A stretch of DNA of 64,000 nt from Citrobacter sp. FP75 (GCF_018342065.1 NZ_JAFDOE010000009.1:250-64249); one strand, 5' to 3'. Positions 47,431 to 60,888 are shown, counted from the stretch's first letter. The notes: generated from the sequence alone by a model not told the origin. Numbers and translations: made by a program.

Positions 47431-48120
47431 ATGAAACAACTTCTTGCATTGATGTTCCTCGTGACATTCTTTGCCCATGCCAGTGATACTGAGCCAGGAA
47501 GCCAGTACCTACAGGCCGCTGAGGCAGGGGACCGACGCGCACAGTATTTTCTCGCCGATACCTGGTTCAGCTCGGGCGATTTGAGCAAAGCCGAGTATTG
47601 GGCGCAAAAAGCCGCCGACAACGGTGATGCTGATGCCTGCGCGCTACTGGCGCAAATCAAAATTACAAATCCGGTAAGTCTTGACTACCCCCAGGCCAAA
47701 ACACTGGCGGAAAAGGCCGCCAAAGCGGGCAGTAAAGCGGGAGAACTCACCCTGGCACGAATCCTGGTCAACACCCAGGCAGGGCGCACCGATTACCCCA
47801 AAGCCATTACTTTGCTGCAAAACGCCTCTGAAGATCTGGAAAACGACTCCGCCGTCGACGCACAAATGCTGCTCGGGCTGATTTACGCCAATGGCGTAGG
47901 CATTCCCGCAGACGATGACAAAGCCACCTGGTATTTCAAACGCAGCTCGGCTATTTCGCGAACCGGGTATTCCGAATACTGGGCCGGGATGATGTTCCTA
48001 AACGGCGAACAGGGTTTTATTGAGAAGAATAAACAGAAGGCGCTGCACTGGTTGAATCTAAGCTGTACGGAAGGGTTTGATACCGGCTGCGAGGAGTTTG
48101 ATAAATTAACCAATGGTTGA
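47431..48120 (+). CDS. yjcO: Sel1-repeat protein YjcO
   Basis: 229 residues, similar to E. coli YjcO. A short signal peptide (about 1-17, ending AHA) indicates export to the periplasm. Several Sel1-like TPR units follow, with the recurring A-x-G-D/S-x-x-A-x-x-x-L-A pattern (AAEAGDRRAQYFLA, AAKAGSKAGELTLA, YANGVGIPADDDKATWYF). The role is unknown; Sel1 repeats usually mediate protein contacts. It lies between fdhF and gltP, as in K-12. Confidence 0.92.
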   Translation: MKQLLALMFLVTFFAHASDTEPGSQYLQAAEAGDRRAQYFLADTWFSSGDLSKAEYWAQKAADNGDADACALLAQIKITNPVSLDYPQAKTLAEKAAKAGSKAGELTLARILVNTQAGRTDYPKAITLLQNASEDLENDSAVDAQMLLGLIYANGVGIPADDDKATWYFKRSSAISRTGYSEYWAGMMFLNGEQGFIEKNKQKALHWLNLSCTEGFDTGCEEFDKLTNG

Positions 48121-48125
48121 TGTTT

Positions 48126-48163
48126 GTTGTCTGATGGCGCGATCAACTGCGCCATCAGACAAC
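48126..48163. terminator. Perfect 15-bp inverted repeat between convergent yjcO and gltP
   Basis: Arms at 48126-48140 and 48149-48163 are perfectly complementary around an 8-base loop GATCAACT. It fills the gap between the two stops and should act as a shared 3' structure; there is no T run for intrinsic termination on either side. Confidence 0.7.
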
Positions 48164-48173
48164 CCGTAATCAA

Positions 48174-49487
48174 TTACTGATTAGCGGTCTTATCAAATTT
48201 GCCCAAAACATCGCGCTCATAGGCCAGCGCTTTTTTGCGGTCAAATTTGTGTTCCCATTTGGCAATCACCAGCACCGCCAGCGCGTTACCTACCACGTTC
48301 AGCGCAGTACGCGCCATATCGAGGATACGGTCAACACCGGCAATAAACGCCAGACCTTCCAGCGGAATACCCACGCTACCCAGCGTCGCCAGCAGCACCA
48401 CAAATGATACGCCCGGCACGCCCGCGATCCCTTTCGAAGTCACCATCAGCGTCAGCACCAGCACGATTTCCTGCCACAGCGACAGATCGATACCGTACAG
48501 CTGGGCAATGAAGATAGCGGCGATACTCTGGTACAGCGTCGAACCGTCGAGGTTGAACGAGTACCCGGTCGGCACCACAAAGCTGGTAATTGAGGCCGGT
48601 GCGCCATAGGCTTCCATCTTCTCAATAATACGCGGCAGCACGCTCTCAGAGCTGGCGGTAGAGTAGGCCAGAATCAGCTCGTCTTTCAGGATACGAATCA
48701 GGATCCAGATGCTCAAACCGCAGATACGCGCCACGATACCGAGTACCACCAGCGCGAAGAACAGAATGGCAAAGTGCACCAGCAGCACCAGCTTTGCCAG
48801 CGGCCACAGGGAGGCAAAACCGAAGTTCGCCACGGTGACGGCAATCAGTGCAAAGACACCCACCGGCGCATAACGCATCACCATGTGCGTCACTTTAAAC
48901 ATGGTTTCGGAAATAGAACGGAATACGGTAACCAGCGGTTCGCGGTGAGTGGCTGGCAGCGAAGACAGACCTAAACCGAACAGCACCGAGAAGAAGATAA
49001 TCGGCAGCATGTCGCCTTTGGCCATCGATGCGACGATGTTGGTCGGCACCAGTGACAAAATTGTGCCCATCAGGCCATGCGCGTGGCTCTGCACTTCAGC
49101 GGTTGTACTCTGATATTTCGAAATATCCACGGTCGCCAGCTGCGACATATCAATCCCGGAACCCGGCTGGAACACATTCGCCAGCGTGATCCCAAGGATA
49201 ATCGCCACGGTGGTGATCACTTCGAAATAGAGAATGGTTTTAGCGCCAATACGGCCCAGCTGTTTGGCATCACCGACCCCGGCGATACCGACCACCAGCG
49301 TGGAGATAACAATCGGCACAACAATCATTTTAATCAGATGGATAAAGATATCCCCTGCCGGAGACAGCAGGTTGACCACCAGCCATTCGCGGCTGTCACT
49401 GTGGTAATGCAGGTAACTCCCCAGCAAAATGCCCAGCACCATGGCGATTAGAATCTGCCATGCCAGGCTGACTTTCAAATTTTTCAT
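48174..49487 (-). CDS. gltP: Glutamate/aspartate:H+ symporter GltP
   Basis: 437 residues from ATG at 49487 (MKNLKVSLAW), the E. coli length; the frame opens 12 codons earlier. A DAACS-family carrier with about eight spans and two re-entrant loops. Family motifs include the serine-rich AYSTASSESVLPRIIEKM, GYSFNLDGSTLYQS and the TSKGIAGVPG segment. It takes up glutamate and aspartate with protons. Its upstream region is long and A+T-rich and contains a Fur-like sequence. Confidence 0.97.
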   Translation of the reverse strand: MKNLKVSLAWQILIAMVLGILLGSYLHYHSDSREWLVVNLLSPAGDIFIHLIKMIVVPIVISTLVVGIAGVGDAKQLGRIGAKTILYFEVITTVAIILGITLANVFQPGSGIDMSQLATVDISKYQSTTAEVQSHAHGLMGTILSLVPTNIVASMAKGDMLPIIFFSVLFGLGLSSLPATHREPLVTVFRSISETMFKVTHMVMRYAPVGVFALIAVTVANFGFASLWPLAKLVLLVHFAILFFALVVLGIVARICGLSIWILIRILKDELILAYSTASSESVLPRIIEKMEAYGAPASITSFVVPTGYSFNLDGSTLYQSIAAIFIAQLYGIDLSLWQEIVLVLTLMVTSKGIAGVPGVSFVVLLATLGSVGIPLEGLAFIAGVDRILDMARTALNVVGNALAVLVIAKWEHKFDRKKALAYERDVLGKFDKTANQ

Positions 49488-49830
49488 AACAACGGACTTC
49501 CTCGATGGAGCGCTATTCCACACACGTAGTGCGGGAACAGTACATACTGAAAGGGTATGATTTGTGTTGCGTTCGTTTATGGAGTTTTTTAACGCTTATT
49601 ATCATTATCATTTGCGTACTGTCTCGCGCAACCCTCCAGGAACAGCGCCTTTAGCTGATTTTATGCATAAAAACGCGAGTTTATGCGGGTCATCATGAAT
49701 AACTTTTTGTTATAAAAGAATATTTATTTGATAAAAAATGAAGAATTTACGTCGTGCATTTTTTTCACGAATTCGTTCAACTGCTGTTTTTTTACACAGC
49801 AAAAACGACACAAATCACAAAAAAACAAAA
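49488..49830. other. gltP upstream / nrfG downstream intergenic region
   Basis: 343 bases between two minus-strand genes. It should hold the gltP promoter and the end of the nrf transcript. It includes a Fur-like repeat (49594-49613), the inverted repeat GCATAAA (49665-49671) / TTTATGC (49680-49686), and a strongly A/T-rich stretch at 49700-49850. No ORF of note and no convincing intrinsic terminator. Confidence 0.55.
49594..49613 (-). promoter_or_regulatory. Fur-like repeat upstream of gltP
   Basis: The minus strand reads CAAATGATAATGATAATAAG, including a perfect GATAATGATAAT, two tandem Fur hexamers. The third, inverted unit is poor. It lies 107-126 bases before gltP. Iron control of gltP is not something I know of, so this may be chance. 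Confidence 0.35.
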
Positions 49831-50448
49831 TTATTTTTGTCTATTCTGCAGCAATTTCGCCATATTGATCGAGTCAATTAGCTGTGCGCGATCCACCCTC
49901 GGCGAGTTTAAATCGAGAACCTTTTGCCACTGCAAAATGGACTGCGCGTAGTCAGCCTGCATAAACGCATCGGAAGCCAGCAGCATCAGCGCGGTGACCT
50001 CTGCCGGGTCCAGTTTCAGCGATTTATCGATCATTTCACGGGCGGGCGGCGTCATATGTTGCCCGGCCTGATAGTACAATACCGTCGCCAGCGCCGAATA
50101 GATTTCGGCGTTTTCACCGCGCAAACGCAGCGCCTGCTCATAGGCCAGTAGCGCATTATGATACGCGTTTTGCCAAAGATAATATTCACCCAATTGCGCC
50201 CATTGCGTGCTGTCTTGCGGGTTGGCGCGAATTTTTGATTGCAGCGAAATCAGCTGTGTTTCCTGAATATTCTCATCAGAGAACGCGTGTAAGGGATCCG
50301 CCAGTCTCACCTGCTCCTGACGCACCGCCTGCCATTTTGGCGTCATCAGATAAGCTCCAATACAGGCAGCAACCATCAGCACAGCCGCTGCAGCCAGTCG
50401 TTTCACGGGCATCGGACGTAACGGTGTGGAACATTCAGGCTGACTCAT
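49831..50448 (-). CDS. nrfG: Nitrite-reductase heme-lyase accessory NrfG
   Basis: 205 residues from ATG at 50448, which overlaps the nrfF stop. A membrane anchor (about 17-36) precedes a periplasmic TPR domain. In E. coli NrfG works with NrfE and NrfF to attach heme to the CWSCK site of NrfA by binding its C-terminus. Conserved segments include [14 protein letters not shown] and [12 protein letters not shown]. Last gene of the nrf operon. Confidence 0.95.
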   Translation of the reverse strand: MSQPECSTPLRPMPVKRLAAAAVLMVAACIGAYLMTPKWQAVRQEQVRLADPLHAFSDENIQETQLISLQSKIRANPQDSTQWAQLGEYYLWQNAYHNALLAYEQALRLRGENAEIYSALATVLYYQAGQHMTPPAREMIDKSLKLDPAEVTALMLLASDAFMQADYAQSILQWQKVLDLNSPRVDRAQLIDSINMAKLLQNRQK

Positions 50449-50852
50449 CGTTCGTCCTCTTCTCTGCGTTGACGCTCTCTCACCCGCCAGATGATCACCC
50501 CCACCAACAGCAATAACAGACACGGCAGCGCCCACAGCAGCAGCGTTTGCTCATTGAGTGGAGGATTATACCGGACGAAATCACCGTAACGATCGGTCAT
50601 CCACGAGGTGATCTCGTCTTCGTTTTTCCCCTCTGCCACCATGCTGTACACCTGATGACGCATACTGACCGCCACCGGCGCATTGGATTCCAGTAAGTTT
50701 TGATTCTGACACTGCGGGCAGCGCAGTTGGCTGGCAATAGACAGGGCTTTTTCTTGCTGTTGCGGGTTATCAAAGCGCCAGGTGTCCACAACCTGGGCAT
50801 GCGTCGCGAAGGTGATGCAAAACAGGATAATAAAACCGCAGATACTACGCAT
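50445..50852 (-). CDS. nrfF: Heme-lyase subunit NrfF (CcmH-like)
   Basis: 135 residues from ATG at 50852 (E. coli 127). A signal peptide (to THA), then the CcmH thiol motif [10 protein letters not shown], which reduces the apocytochrome cysteines before heme attachment, and a C-terminal membrane anchor (about 104-124). It overlaps nrfE by 8 bases and nrfG by 4. Confidence 0.94.
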   Translation of the reverse strand: MRSICGFIILFCITFATHAQVVDTWRFDNPQQQEKALSIASQLRCPQCQNQNLLESNAPVAVSMRHQVYSMVAEGKNEDEITSWMTDRYGDFVRYNPPLNEQTLLLWALPCLLLLLVGVIIWRVRERQRREEDER

Positions 50853-52572
50853 CGCGCGTCCTCCCTCGCCATCCGCTGAGCAGCGCACCGAGCACCATCA
50901 GCAGCCCGCCGCCCCATACCCAACGCACACCGCTTTGCACGTATAAACGCATGGCGTAGCGGTCCGGTCCGGTTTTTTCGCCTATCACCGCATACCAGTC
51001 ATGCAGCAGATTCCAGCGGATACCCGGCTCCATCATTTGCTGGCGACGAGCAGCATAGAAACGCCTCTCCGGTTGCAGGCTGCCGATACGCTTTTCATTC
51101 TGCCACAGCGTAATTAGCGCTTTCTCGCTGGTGTAGTTTCCTTTTGCTTCCAGATCGAGGCGTTCAAAACGGAAAATATAGCCCGCCAGTTCCACCTGCT
51201 GCCCCGGACTCAGATTCAGGCTAACTTCCTGACGGCTCCCGCTGGAAAAAACAATCCCGGCGGCAAAAACCAGTACACCGGCATGCGCGAGCAGCGCCGG
51301 AAGCTGGCTTCGCAGCGAGGCTTTCCGGCTTCTGATCGTCGCCAGCACGATAACCACCAGCATCAGCAGGCCAAACGGCAGCGTCGCGCGGTTAAAGTAT
51401 GGCGCGCCAACGGAAAGTCGTCCCCAGCCAAACAGGCCGTAGATCATTGGGTACAGCGTGCCAATCAGCACGATCAGCAGCACCGCGCAAAAGAGCAGCA
51501 GCGCGACCAGAATCAACATCTCACGCGACCAGCCGCCAAAACGCGCCGTCTGGCGAACATCACGCGCCCGCCAGGCGTACAGCCCGAGCGACGCCAGGCT
51601 TAACACGGTAAACAGCGCGAACAGCGGCGCAGCACGGACGTTATCCAGTGCGAAGGCATGCACAGAAACCAGAATGCCGGAACGTACAATCAGCGTGCCC
51701 AGCAGCGATAGAATCAGCGTGACAATCGCCAGCAGCAGCAACCAGTGTTGGAAGCCTCCGCGCCGGCGCGAGACGTACAGGCTATGCAGTAGCGCACTGG
51801 CGGAAAGCCAGGGTAATAAGGAGGCATTTTCTACCGGATCCCAGAACCACCAGCCGCCCCAGCCCAGTTCACAGTACGCCCACCAGGAACCGAGGATGAT
51901 CCCCAGCGTCAGGGCGCACCAGCCGGGCAGCGCCCAGCGCCAGCACACCCATGCGGTCTGTGCGTTAAAACCGCCGCGCAGCAGCGAGGCCAGCGCCACA
52001 CCGGCCGCCACCATCAGGCCACCGTAGCCCAGATACAGCAACGGCGGATGCAGGATTAACCCGAGATGTTGCAGCATCGGGTTCAGGTCACGCCCTTCAA
52101 TCGCTGGTGGGAAGATACGGACAAACGGATCGGACCACACCACCACGAACAGCAGCAGTGAGGCCGTCATCATAGACAGGACGCTTAATGTCAGCGGAAA
52201 CAACGCGTCCGCCTCGCGACAAGAACGCCAGGCGAACAGCGCGCTCCAGGCGGAAAGAAACAGCACCCACAGCAGCAGCGACCCTTCATGACCGCCCCAC
52301 ACCGCCGCCAGCTTTAACCCCCACGGCAGCAGGCTATAGCTGTGCTGAGCAACATACACAACGGAGAAGTCGCTGGTCAGGAAACAGAACACCAGAATGG
52401 CAAAAGCCAGCAGCAACAGCGCAAACTGCGTCCACACGCCAGCACAGGCCAGGCGCATAACACCCTGCCAGCGCTGGCGGACACCCGCCAACACGGCAAG
52501 CGGGGTCAACACGTTGACCCCGAGACTTAACAGCAATGCCAGAAAACCGGCTTCAGGAAGGAGTACGTCCAG
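50845..52572 (-). CDS. nrfE: Heme-lyase subunit NrfE (CcmF-like)
   Basis: Large membrane protein that handles heme for the special CWSCK site of NrfA. Many spans and the tryptophan-rich WWAYCELGWGGWWFWDP motif of CcmF proteins are present. The start is unusual: no ATG or GTG fits. The conserved N-terminus (LLPEAGFLALLLSL) begins upstream of the first TTG at 52536. The nearest initiator is CTG at 52572, six bases after AAGG in TAAGGTGA, giving 575 residues. The nrfD stop lies just before it. Confidence 0.9.
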   Translation of the reverse strand: MDVLLPEAGFLALLLSLGVNVLTPLAVLAGVRQRWQGVMRLACAGVWTQFALLLLAFAILVFCFLTSDFSVVYVAQHSYSLLPWGLKLAAVWGGHEGSLLLWVLFLSAWSALFAWRSCREADALFPLTLSVLSMMTASLLLFVVVWSDPFVRIFPPAIEGRDLNPMLQHLGLILHPPLLYLGYGGLMVAAGVALASLLRGGFNAQTAWVCWRWALPGWCALTLGIILGSWWAYCELGWGGWWFWDPVENASLLPWLSASALLHSLYVSRRRGGFQHWLLLLAIVTLILSLLGTLIVRSGILVSVHAFALDNVRAAPLFALFTVLSLASLGLYAWRARDVRQTARFGGWSREMLILVALLLFCAVLLIVLIGTLYPMIYGLFGWGRLSVGAPYFNRATLPFGLLMLVVIVLATIRSRKASLRSQLPALLAHAGVLVFAAGIVFSSGSRQEVSLNLSPGQQVELAGYIFRFERLDLEAKGNYTSEKALITLWQNEKRIGSLQPERRFYAARRQQMMEPGIRWNLLHDWYAVIGEKTGPDRYAMRLYVQSGVRWVWGGGLLMVLGALLSGWRGRTRDA

Positions 52573-52580
52573 AAATCACC

Positions 52581-53537
52581 TTACGCAACGGTTAGCTGAC
52601 CCGCATAGAGAATAAAAAAGCGCAGCAGCAGCACGCCGGTCAGGCTCGCACCGCACACTGCCAGCACGCCGTGAAACGTCGAGATGCGATTAGCCCACGG
52701 TTTTAGCAGCATCGGCAGGATCAGACCCAACCCAGCCACGCCCAGCCAGAACCACCAGGTCCAGAAGCCGCCGCCCAGCGCCGCAGCCAGCGCGCGCATT
52801 TTGCCGTCATCGCCCAACGCCAGCCCGACGAAGAACGCCGCCAGCAGGAAGATTTCCAGCCACACCACCGGGGTTTCCATGTGGTGTACAAAGTGCGCCT
52901 CGGTGCTATGCGGGTTACTGCGATGACGCAGCGCCATAGCGATCAGCGCCACCGCCGCACCGGAGGAGATCCCGGAGAACAGGAACAGCACCGGCAGGAT
53001 CGGGTTATTCAGGAACGGATAGGATTTCAGTGCCGACAGCAGGAATCCGGTGTAGGCCCCGAGCAGAACCGCCAGCACCAGCATCAGCGTCTCCAACGCG
53101 CGATGGAACGGCGTGATTAGCGTCAGCAATTTTGGCACGATCGTCAGTCGCGGCACGAACCGCTGTTGCAGGGCAATCACCTCTTTTTCAAAGATTTTTG
53201 CCAGCCACAGCACCAGTACCACCATATACACCTGGAACAGCATGACCCCCATCGACATCACCGAGGTGAAGCTGTAGTGGAACATCAGTTTCCAGAAGGT
53301 CCATGGACGCGTCAGGTGAAAGACCAGGATCAGCAGGCCGAGAATAATCGCCCCCGGACCAAGTACCAGCGTGGTGCGCAGTAACGTGCTGTCTGAACCG
53401 CCCGCTTCCGGGTGCAGCCGTCGTAATAATACCGCCAGCGTCACCAGTCCGGCGGAAATACCGATCAGGAACAGATAGATGGCAATGGGCCAGTCCCACA
53501 CCAGTGATTCAAAATGGAATGCAGAAGCGGGTGTCAT
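52581..53537 (-). CDS. nrfD: Nitrite-reductase membrane quinol subunit NrfD
   Basis: 318 residues, the E. coli length, with eight to nine membrane spans. It takes electrons from menaquinol and passes them through NrfC and NrfB to NrfA. The NrfD/PsrC-family start FESLVWDWPIAIYLFLIGISAG is clear. ATGA overlap with nrfC. Confidence 0.96.
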   Translation of the reverse strand: MTPASAFHFESLVWDWPIAIYLFLIGISAGLVTLAVLLRRLHPEAGGSDSTLLRTTLVLGPGAIILGLLILVFHLTRPWTFWKLMFHYSFTSVMSMGVMLFQVYMVVLVLWLAKIFEKEVIALQQRFVPRLTIVPKLLTLITPFHRALETLMLVLAVLLGAYTGFLLSALKSYPFLNNPILPVLFLFSGISSGAAVALIAMALRHRSNPHSTEAHFVHHMETPVVWLEIFLLAAFFVGLALGDDGKMRALAAALGGGFWTWWFWLGVAGLGLILPMLLKPWANRISTFHGVLAVCGASLTGVLLLRFFILYAGQLTVA

Positions 53538-54205
53538 TGGCTCACCTCCCCATATTTAAAGGGAACGCGGTAGACCTTCGGTTTAGTGCCCAGCGCCAGC
53601 TTGTAACGGTAGGTATTTTTCTGGTGCAACAGACGAGAGATCTCACTGTTGGGATCGTCAAGGTTACCAAACGTCAGCGCTTTTGTCGGACATGACTCAA
53701 CGCAGGCAGGCTGTTTGCCCGCTTTCAGGTTGGTTTTACGGCAGAAGTCGCACTTATCCGCCGTCTTGTTGACCGGATGAATAAAGCGCACGCGATACGG
53801 ACAGGCGGCGATGCAATACTGGCAGCCGACGCACAGATCCGGGTTCACATCCACAATGCCGCTGGCGGCATCGCGATACGATGCCCCCGTTGGGCAGACA
53901 TCAACGCAGGGCGCATGATCGCAGTGCTGGCACGAGTGGCGGAAGAAACGGTACTTCACATCAGGAAACGTCCCCAGCGGCTCGCTACGAATAATCGTCA
54001 GACGTGACACGCCTTCCGGCACATTATTGACTTCCCGACAGGCGTCCATACAGGCGGTGCAGCCGATGCATAATGACTCATCATGTACCATGCCGTAACG
54101 TACGCCATTGATGTTTAACGTCTTCGCCACGACGCGCCCCGCCGTCCCGCTCACTGCCACCAGCGCGCCGACGTCGGTGATAAACTGGCGACGAGAGCAA
54201 CTCAT
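53534..54205 (-). CDS. nrfC: Nitrite-reductase iron-sulfur protein NrfC
   Basis: 223 residues with a twin-arginine signal (SCSRRQFI), so it is exported folded. Four [4Fe-4S] clusters are expected from the cysteine groups [35 protein letters not shown] and CDFC...CVESC. It links NrfD to the pentaheme NrfB. Overlaps nrfB and nrfD by 4 bases each. Confidence 0.96.
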   Translation of the reverse strand: MSCSRRQFITDVGALVAVSGTAGRVVAKTLNINGVRYGMVHDESLCIGCTACMDACREVNNVPEGVSRLTIIRSEPLGTFPDVKYRFFRHSCQHCDHAPCVDVCPTGASYRDAASGIVDVNPDLCVGCQYCIAACPYRVRFIHPVNKTADKCDFCRKTNLKAGKQPACVESCPTKALTFGNLDDPNSEISRLLHQKNTYRYKLALGTKPKVYRVPFKYGEVSQ

Positions 54206-54768
54206 GGATGCTCCTTAAGCAAGGGAATCGACGCCGGGTTAAAGTTCGGATTGTTACGCTGATCGCTGTGGCAATCGACGCAAATCTTAATCCGTCCTTT
54301 ATCGCTCAGCGTCTGCATCGTGTCTTGCTTCGGATGCAGTGAGTGACAGCTGGCACACGCTACTTTGGTCACGTGAACATCGTGAGGCCAGAACGCTTTT
54401 TGCAACTGCTCAGGCAGGTGACAGGACATACAGACGCTGTTCTGCTGCTCCACATTGTACATCGGCTCGTTAAAGCGCATCACATCCTTCACCCCTTCGC
54501 GGTGGTTCGGTGACGGCTGGCCGTGACAGTTAGTGCAGGTGACCGGCAGTTTATTGTTCGGGTTGATGACTTCTGCATGTTTACCATGCATGCCTTCGGT
54601 GTCTGGCTTGTGACAATCCAGACAGGCAGCATCCGGGCTACGCTGTTGGGTAACCGTCCAGCGTTGGTCCGATTCCTGTGGCGTGGGTGTGGCGGCGTTC
54701 CCGCACAGGCTCCAGAACAGGCCTGACGCCAGCACCCCAGCAGTTAATAACGAACGTAATACGCTCAT
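54202..54768 (-). CDS. nrfB: Pentaheme cytochrome NrfB
   Basis: 188 residues from ATG at 54768, matching E. coli; an in-frame GTG two codons earlier is less well placed relative to GGAG. A signal peptide ends near GNA (about 25), and five heme sites follow: CLDCH, CTNCH, CMSCH, CASCH and CVDCH. It shuttles electrons to NrfA in the periplasm. nrfA ends 44 bases upstream. Confidence 0.96.
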   Translation of the reverse strand: MSVLRSLLTAGVLASGLFWSLCGNAATPTPQESDQRWTVTQQRSPDAACLDCHKPDTEGMHGKHAEVINPNNKLPVTCTNCHGQPSPNHREGVKDVMRFNEPMYNVEQQNSVCMSCHLPEQLQKAFWPHDVHVTKVACASCHSLHPKQDTMQTLSDKGRIKICVDCHSDQRNNPNFNPASIPLLKEHP

Positions 54769-54812
54769 ATTCACTCCGTTGAGTTATCCGCCCCTTGCGA
54801 GGCGGAATGGGG

Positions 54813-56297
<1,485 letters not shown>

Positions 56298-56382
56298 TTA
56301 TTGTTTTCCATAACAGCAACCACACGCATACTGTCATGACATTGCTCCACCCTCTTTTTAACAAAAAACCACATTAAAAATG

Positions 56383-56396
56383 TTGTTTTTAATCAA
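56383..56396 (-). promoter_or_regulatory. FNR site of the nrfA promoter
   Basis: On the minus strand TTGATTAAAAACAA matches TTGAT-N4-ATCAA with one mismatch. With FNR at -41.5 the transcript would start near 56348, about 100 bases before the nrfA start. Confidence 0.6.
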
Positions 56397-56585
56397 TTGT
56401 AAGTGCATGTAAAATACCACTTTAGAGTTATTAACCCCCTCCAGGATCTCACTCTTTCGTCTATTCCTGCTACAGATCACCTTTTCAACAGCTTTCATAT
56501 AACTGCATGTTATAGCGAGATTTAATCAATTTTTGCTAGCACCCTTCAAAAATCAGTTTGCCGCTAATTTGCACAATTCGGTTAT

Positions 56586-56605
56586 TGCGTGATCTGCCGC
56601 TCAAA
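56586..56605 (+). promoter_or_regulatory. CRP-like site of the acs promoter
   Basis: TGCGTGATCTGCCGCTCAAA contains GTGA-N6-half-site and resembles the upstream CRP site of E. coli acsP2. It is about 80-100 bases from the acs start. Confidence 0.5.
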
Positions 56606-56685
56606 TCCCAAACAAAACTCTTAAAGGCCCTACATTTAACTTTTTCGCGACATATTATTAACATCCTACAAGGAGAACAAAAGCC

Positions 56686-58644
56686 ATGAGCCAAATACAT
56701 AAACACGCCATTCCCGCAAATATTGCGGATCGTTGCCTGATAAATCCGGAGCAGTACGACGCGAAATACCAGCAGTCTATTACCGACCCCGACACATTTT
56801 GGGGCGAACAGGGAAAAATTCTTGATTGGATCAAACCGTACAGCCAGGTGAAAAACACCTCTTTTGCCCCCGGCAACGTGTCCATTAAATGGTACGAAGA
56901 CGGCACGCTGAACCTGGCGGCTAACTGTCTTGATCGCCATCTGCGGGAAAACGGCGATCGCACCGCCATCATTTGGGAAGGCGATGACGCCACCCAGAGC
57001 AAACATATTACCTATCGCGAACTGCATCGCGACGTTTGCCGTTTTGCCAATACCTTGCTGGAGTTAGGCATTAAAAAAGGCGATGTGGTGGCGATCTATA
57101 TGCCAATGGTACCGGAGGCCGCGGTGGCCATGCTGGCTTGCGCCCGTATTGGCGCAGTGCATTCGGTCATCTTCGGCGGATTCTCCCCGGAAGCCGTTGC
57201 CGGGCGCATCATCGATTCCAACTCGCGCCTGGTGATCACCGCTGACGAAGGCGTGCGTGCTGGACGCGGCATCCCACTGAAAAAGAACGTGGATGATGCA
57301 CTGAAAAACCCGAACGTGAAGACCGTTGAGCACGTGGTGGTTCTCAAACGTACCGGCGGAAAAACGGACTGGCAGGAAGGCCGCGACCTGTGGTGGTCCG
57401 ATCTTATTGAGAAAGCCAGCCCTGAGCATCAGCCGGAAGAAATGAACGCGGAAGATCCGCTGTTTATTCTGTATACCTCCGGTTCAACCGGTAAACCAAA
57501 AGGCGTGCTGCACACCACCGGTGGGTATCTGGTTTATGCCGCAACCACCTTTAAGTATGTGTTTGATTATCATCAGGGTGATATCTACTGGTGTACCGCT
57601 GACGTGGGTTGGGTAACCGGACACAGCTACCTGCTGTACGGTCCGCTGGCCTGCGGCGCTACTACGCTAATGTTTGAAGGCGTACCCAACTGGCCAACAC
57701 CGGCGCGTATGTCGCAGGTCGTTGATAAGCATCAGGTCAATATTCTCTACACCGCGCCAACCGCGATCCGCGCCCTGATGGCGGAAGGCGATAAAGCGAT
57801 TGAAGGCACCGATCGTTCGTCTCTGCGCATTCTGGGTTCCGTTGGCGAGCCAATCAACCCGGAAGCGTGGGAGTGGTACTGGAAGAAGATCGGCAACGAA
57901 AAATGCCCGGTGGTCGACACCTGGTGGCAGACCGAAACCGGGGGCTTCATGATCACCCCGCTGCCGGGCGCCACCGAACTGAAAGCCGGTTCCGCAACAC
58001 GTCCGTTCTTTGGCGTGCAGCCCGCAATCGTCGACAATGAAGGTAATCCTCTGGAAGGCGCGACCGAAGGCAATCTGGTGATTACCAATTCCTGGCCGGG
58101 TCAGGCGAGAACCCTGTTTGGCGATCACGATCGCTTTGAACAAACCTACTTCTCCACCTTCAAAAATATGTACTTCAGCGGCGACGGCGCACGCCGTGAC
58201 GAAGACGGTTATTACTGGATCACCGGACGCGTGGACGACGTGCTGAACGTTTCGGGTCACCGTCTGGGAACAGCAGAAATCGAGTCGGCGCTGGTGTCGC
58301 ATCCGAAGATTGCCGAAGCCGCGGTGGTGGGTATTCCACATAATATTAAAGGCCAGGCCATCTATGCCTACGTCACATTGAACCACGGAGAAGAACCGAC
58401 ACCTGAGCTGTACGCCGAAGTTCGCAACTGGGTACGTAAAGAAATTGGTCCGCTGGCAACACCAGACGTGCTGCACTGGACCGACTCACTGCCAAAAACC
58501 CGCTCCGGCAAAATTATGCGCCGTATTCTGCGCAAAATTGCGGCCGGCGATACCAGCAATCTGGGCGATACCTCGACCCTCGCCGATCCTGGCGTGGTAG
58601 AGAAACTGCTCGAAGAGAAGCAGGCTATCGCAATGCCATCATAA
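56686..58644 (+). CDS. acs: Acetyl-CoA synthetase Acs
   Basis: 652 residues, the E. coli length. It activates acetate with ATP and CoA via acetyl-AMP, the high-affinity route for acetate scavenging. The adenylate-forming motif [11 protein letters not shown] and the C-terminal acetylation lysine Lys609 (TRSGKIMRR), by which the enzyme is switched off, are both present. AAGGAG precedes the start. It leads the acs-yjcH-actP operon; REP and ERIC repeats sit before yjcH. Confidence 0.98.
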   Translation: MSQIHKHAIPANIADRCLINPEQYDAKYQQSITDPDTFWGEQGKILDWIKPYSQVKNTSFAPGNVSIKWYEDGTLNLAANCLDRHLRENGDRTAIIWEGDDATQSKHITYRELHRDVCRFANTLLELGIKKGDVVAIYMPMVPEAAVAMLACARIGAVHSVIFGGFSPEAVAGRIIDSNSRLVITADEGVRAGRGIPLKKNVDDALKNPNVKTVEHVVVLKRTGGKTDWQEGRDLWWSDLIEKASPEHQPEEMNAEDPLFILYTSGSTGKPKGVLHTTGGYLVYAATTFKYVFDYHQGDIYWCTADVGWVTGHSYLLYGPLACGATTLMFEGVPNWPTPARMSQVVDKHQVNILYTAPTAIRALMAEGDKAIEGTDRSSLRILGSVGEPINPEAWEWYWKKIGNEKCPVVDTWWQTETGGFMITPLPGATELKAGSATRPFFGVQPAIVDNEGNPLEGATEGNLVITNSWPGQARTLFGDHDRFEQTYFSTFKNMYFSGDGARRDEDGYYWITGRVDDVLNVSGHRLGTAEIESALVSHPKIAEAAVVGIPHNIKGQAIYAYVTLNHGEEPTPELYAEVRNWVRKEIGPLATPDVLHWTDSLPKTRSGKIMRRILRKIAAGDTSNLGDTSTLADPGVVEKLLEEKQAIAMPS

Positions 58645-58659
58645 CGATAACCATGAAAT

Positions 58660-58686
58660 GCCCGATAGCGCGCTGCTTATCGGGCC
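58660..58686. repeat. REP element after acs
   Basis: CCCGATA (58661-58667) and TATCGGG (58678-58684) around GCGCGCTGCT, the usual REP shape, 16 bases past the acs stop. Confidence 0.75.
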
Positions 58687-58734
58687 TACAACCTCACCCC
58701 TGCCCTTTCTCAAAATGGGAGAGGGAAAATATAT

Positions 58735-58864
58735 AAAAAACCTCCCCAAAGGATTTCGCGTTGCAGGAAGGCGGCAAGCGAGCACATCCCCAGGAGCATA
58801 GTTCACTATGTGACTGGGGTGGGCGAGTGCGGCCAACACACCTGCGGCGTGAAAGACGAAGGGG
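58735..58864. repeat. ERIC element between acs and yjcH
   Basis: About 130 bases matching the enterobacterial repetitive intergenic consensus: the core ATCCCCAGGAGC ... GTGACTGGGGTGGGCGAG is a close match to the conserved ERIC centre, with flanking CGCGTTGCAGGAAGGCGGCAA and its distant partner completing a large imperfect palindrome. It ends only about 18 bases before the yjcH start, so it is transcribed and may control yjcH-actP expression. Confidence 0.88.
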
Positions 58865-58881
58865 CCTCTGGAGACTCTGTG

Positions 58882-60842
<1,961 letters not shown>

Positions 60843-60852
60843 TCTCCCTTCA

Positions 60853-60874
60853 CCTCCGGCTCTCGGGCCGGAGG
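60853..60874 (+). terminator. Hairpin after actP
   Basis: CCTCCGGC (60853-60860) and GCCGGAGG (60867-60874) with a 6-base loop, 10 bases past the actP stop, followed by a C-rich rather than T-rich stretch. A likely 3' end of the acs operon, shared with convergent lrgB-like gene. Confidence 0.65.
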
Positions 60875-60888
60875 GTTCCCCCCCGTTC

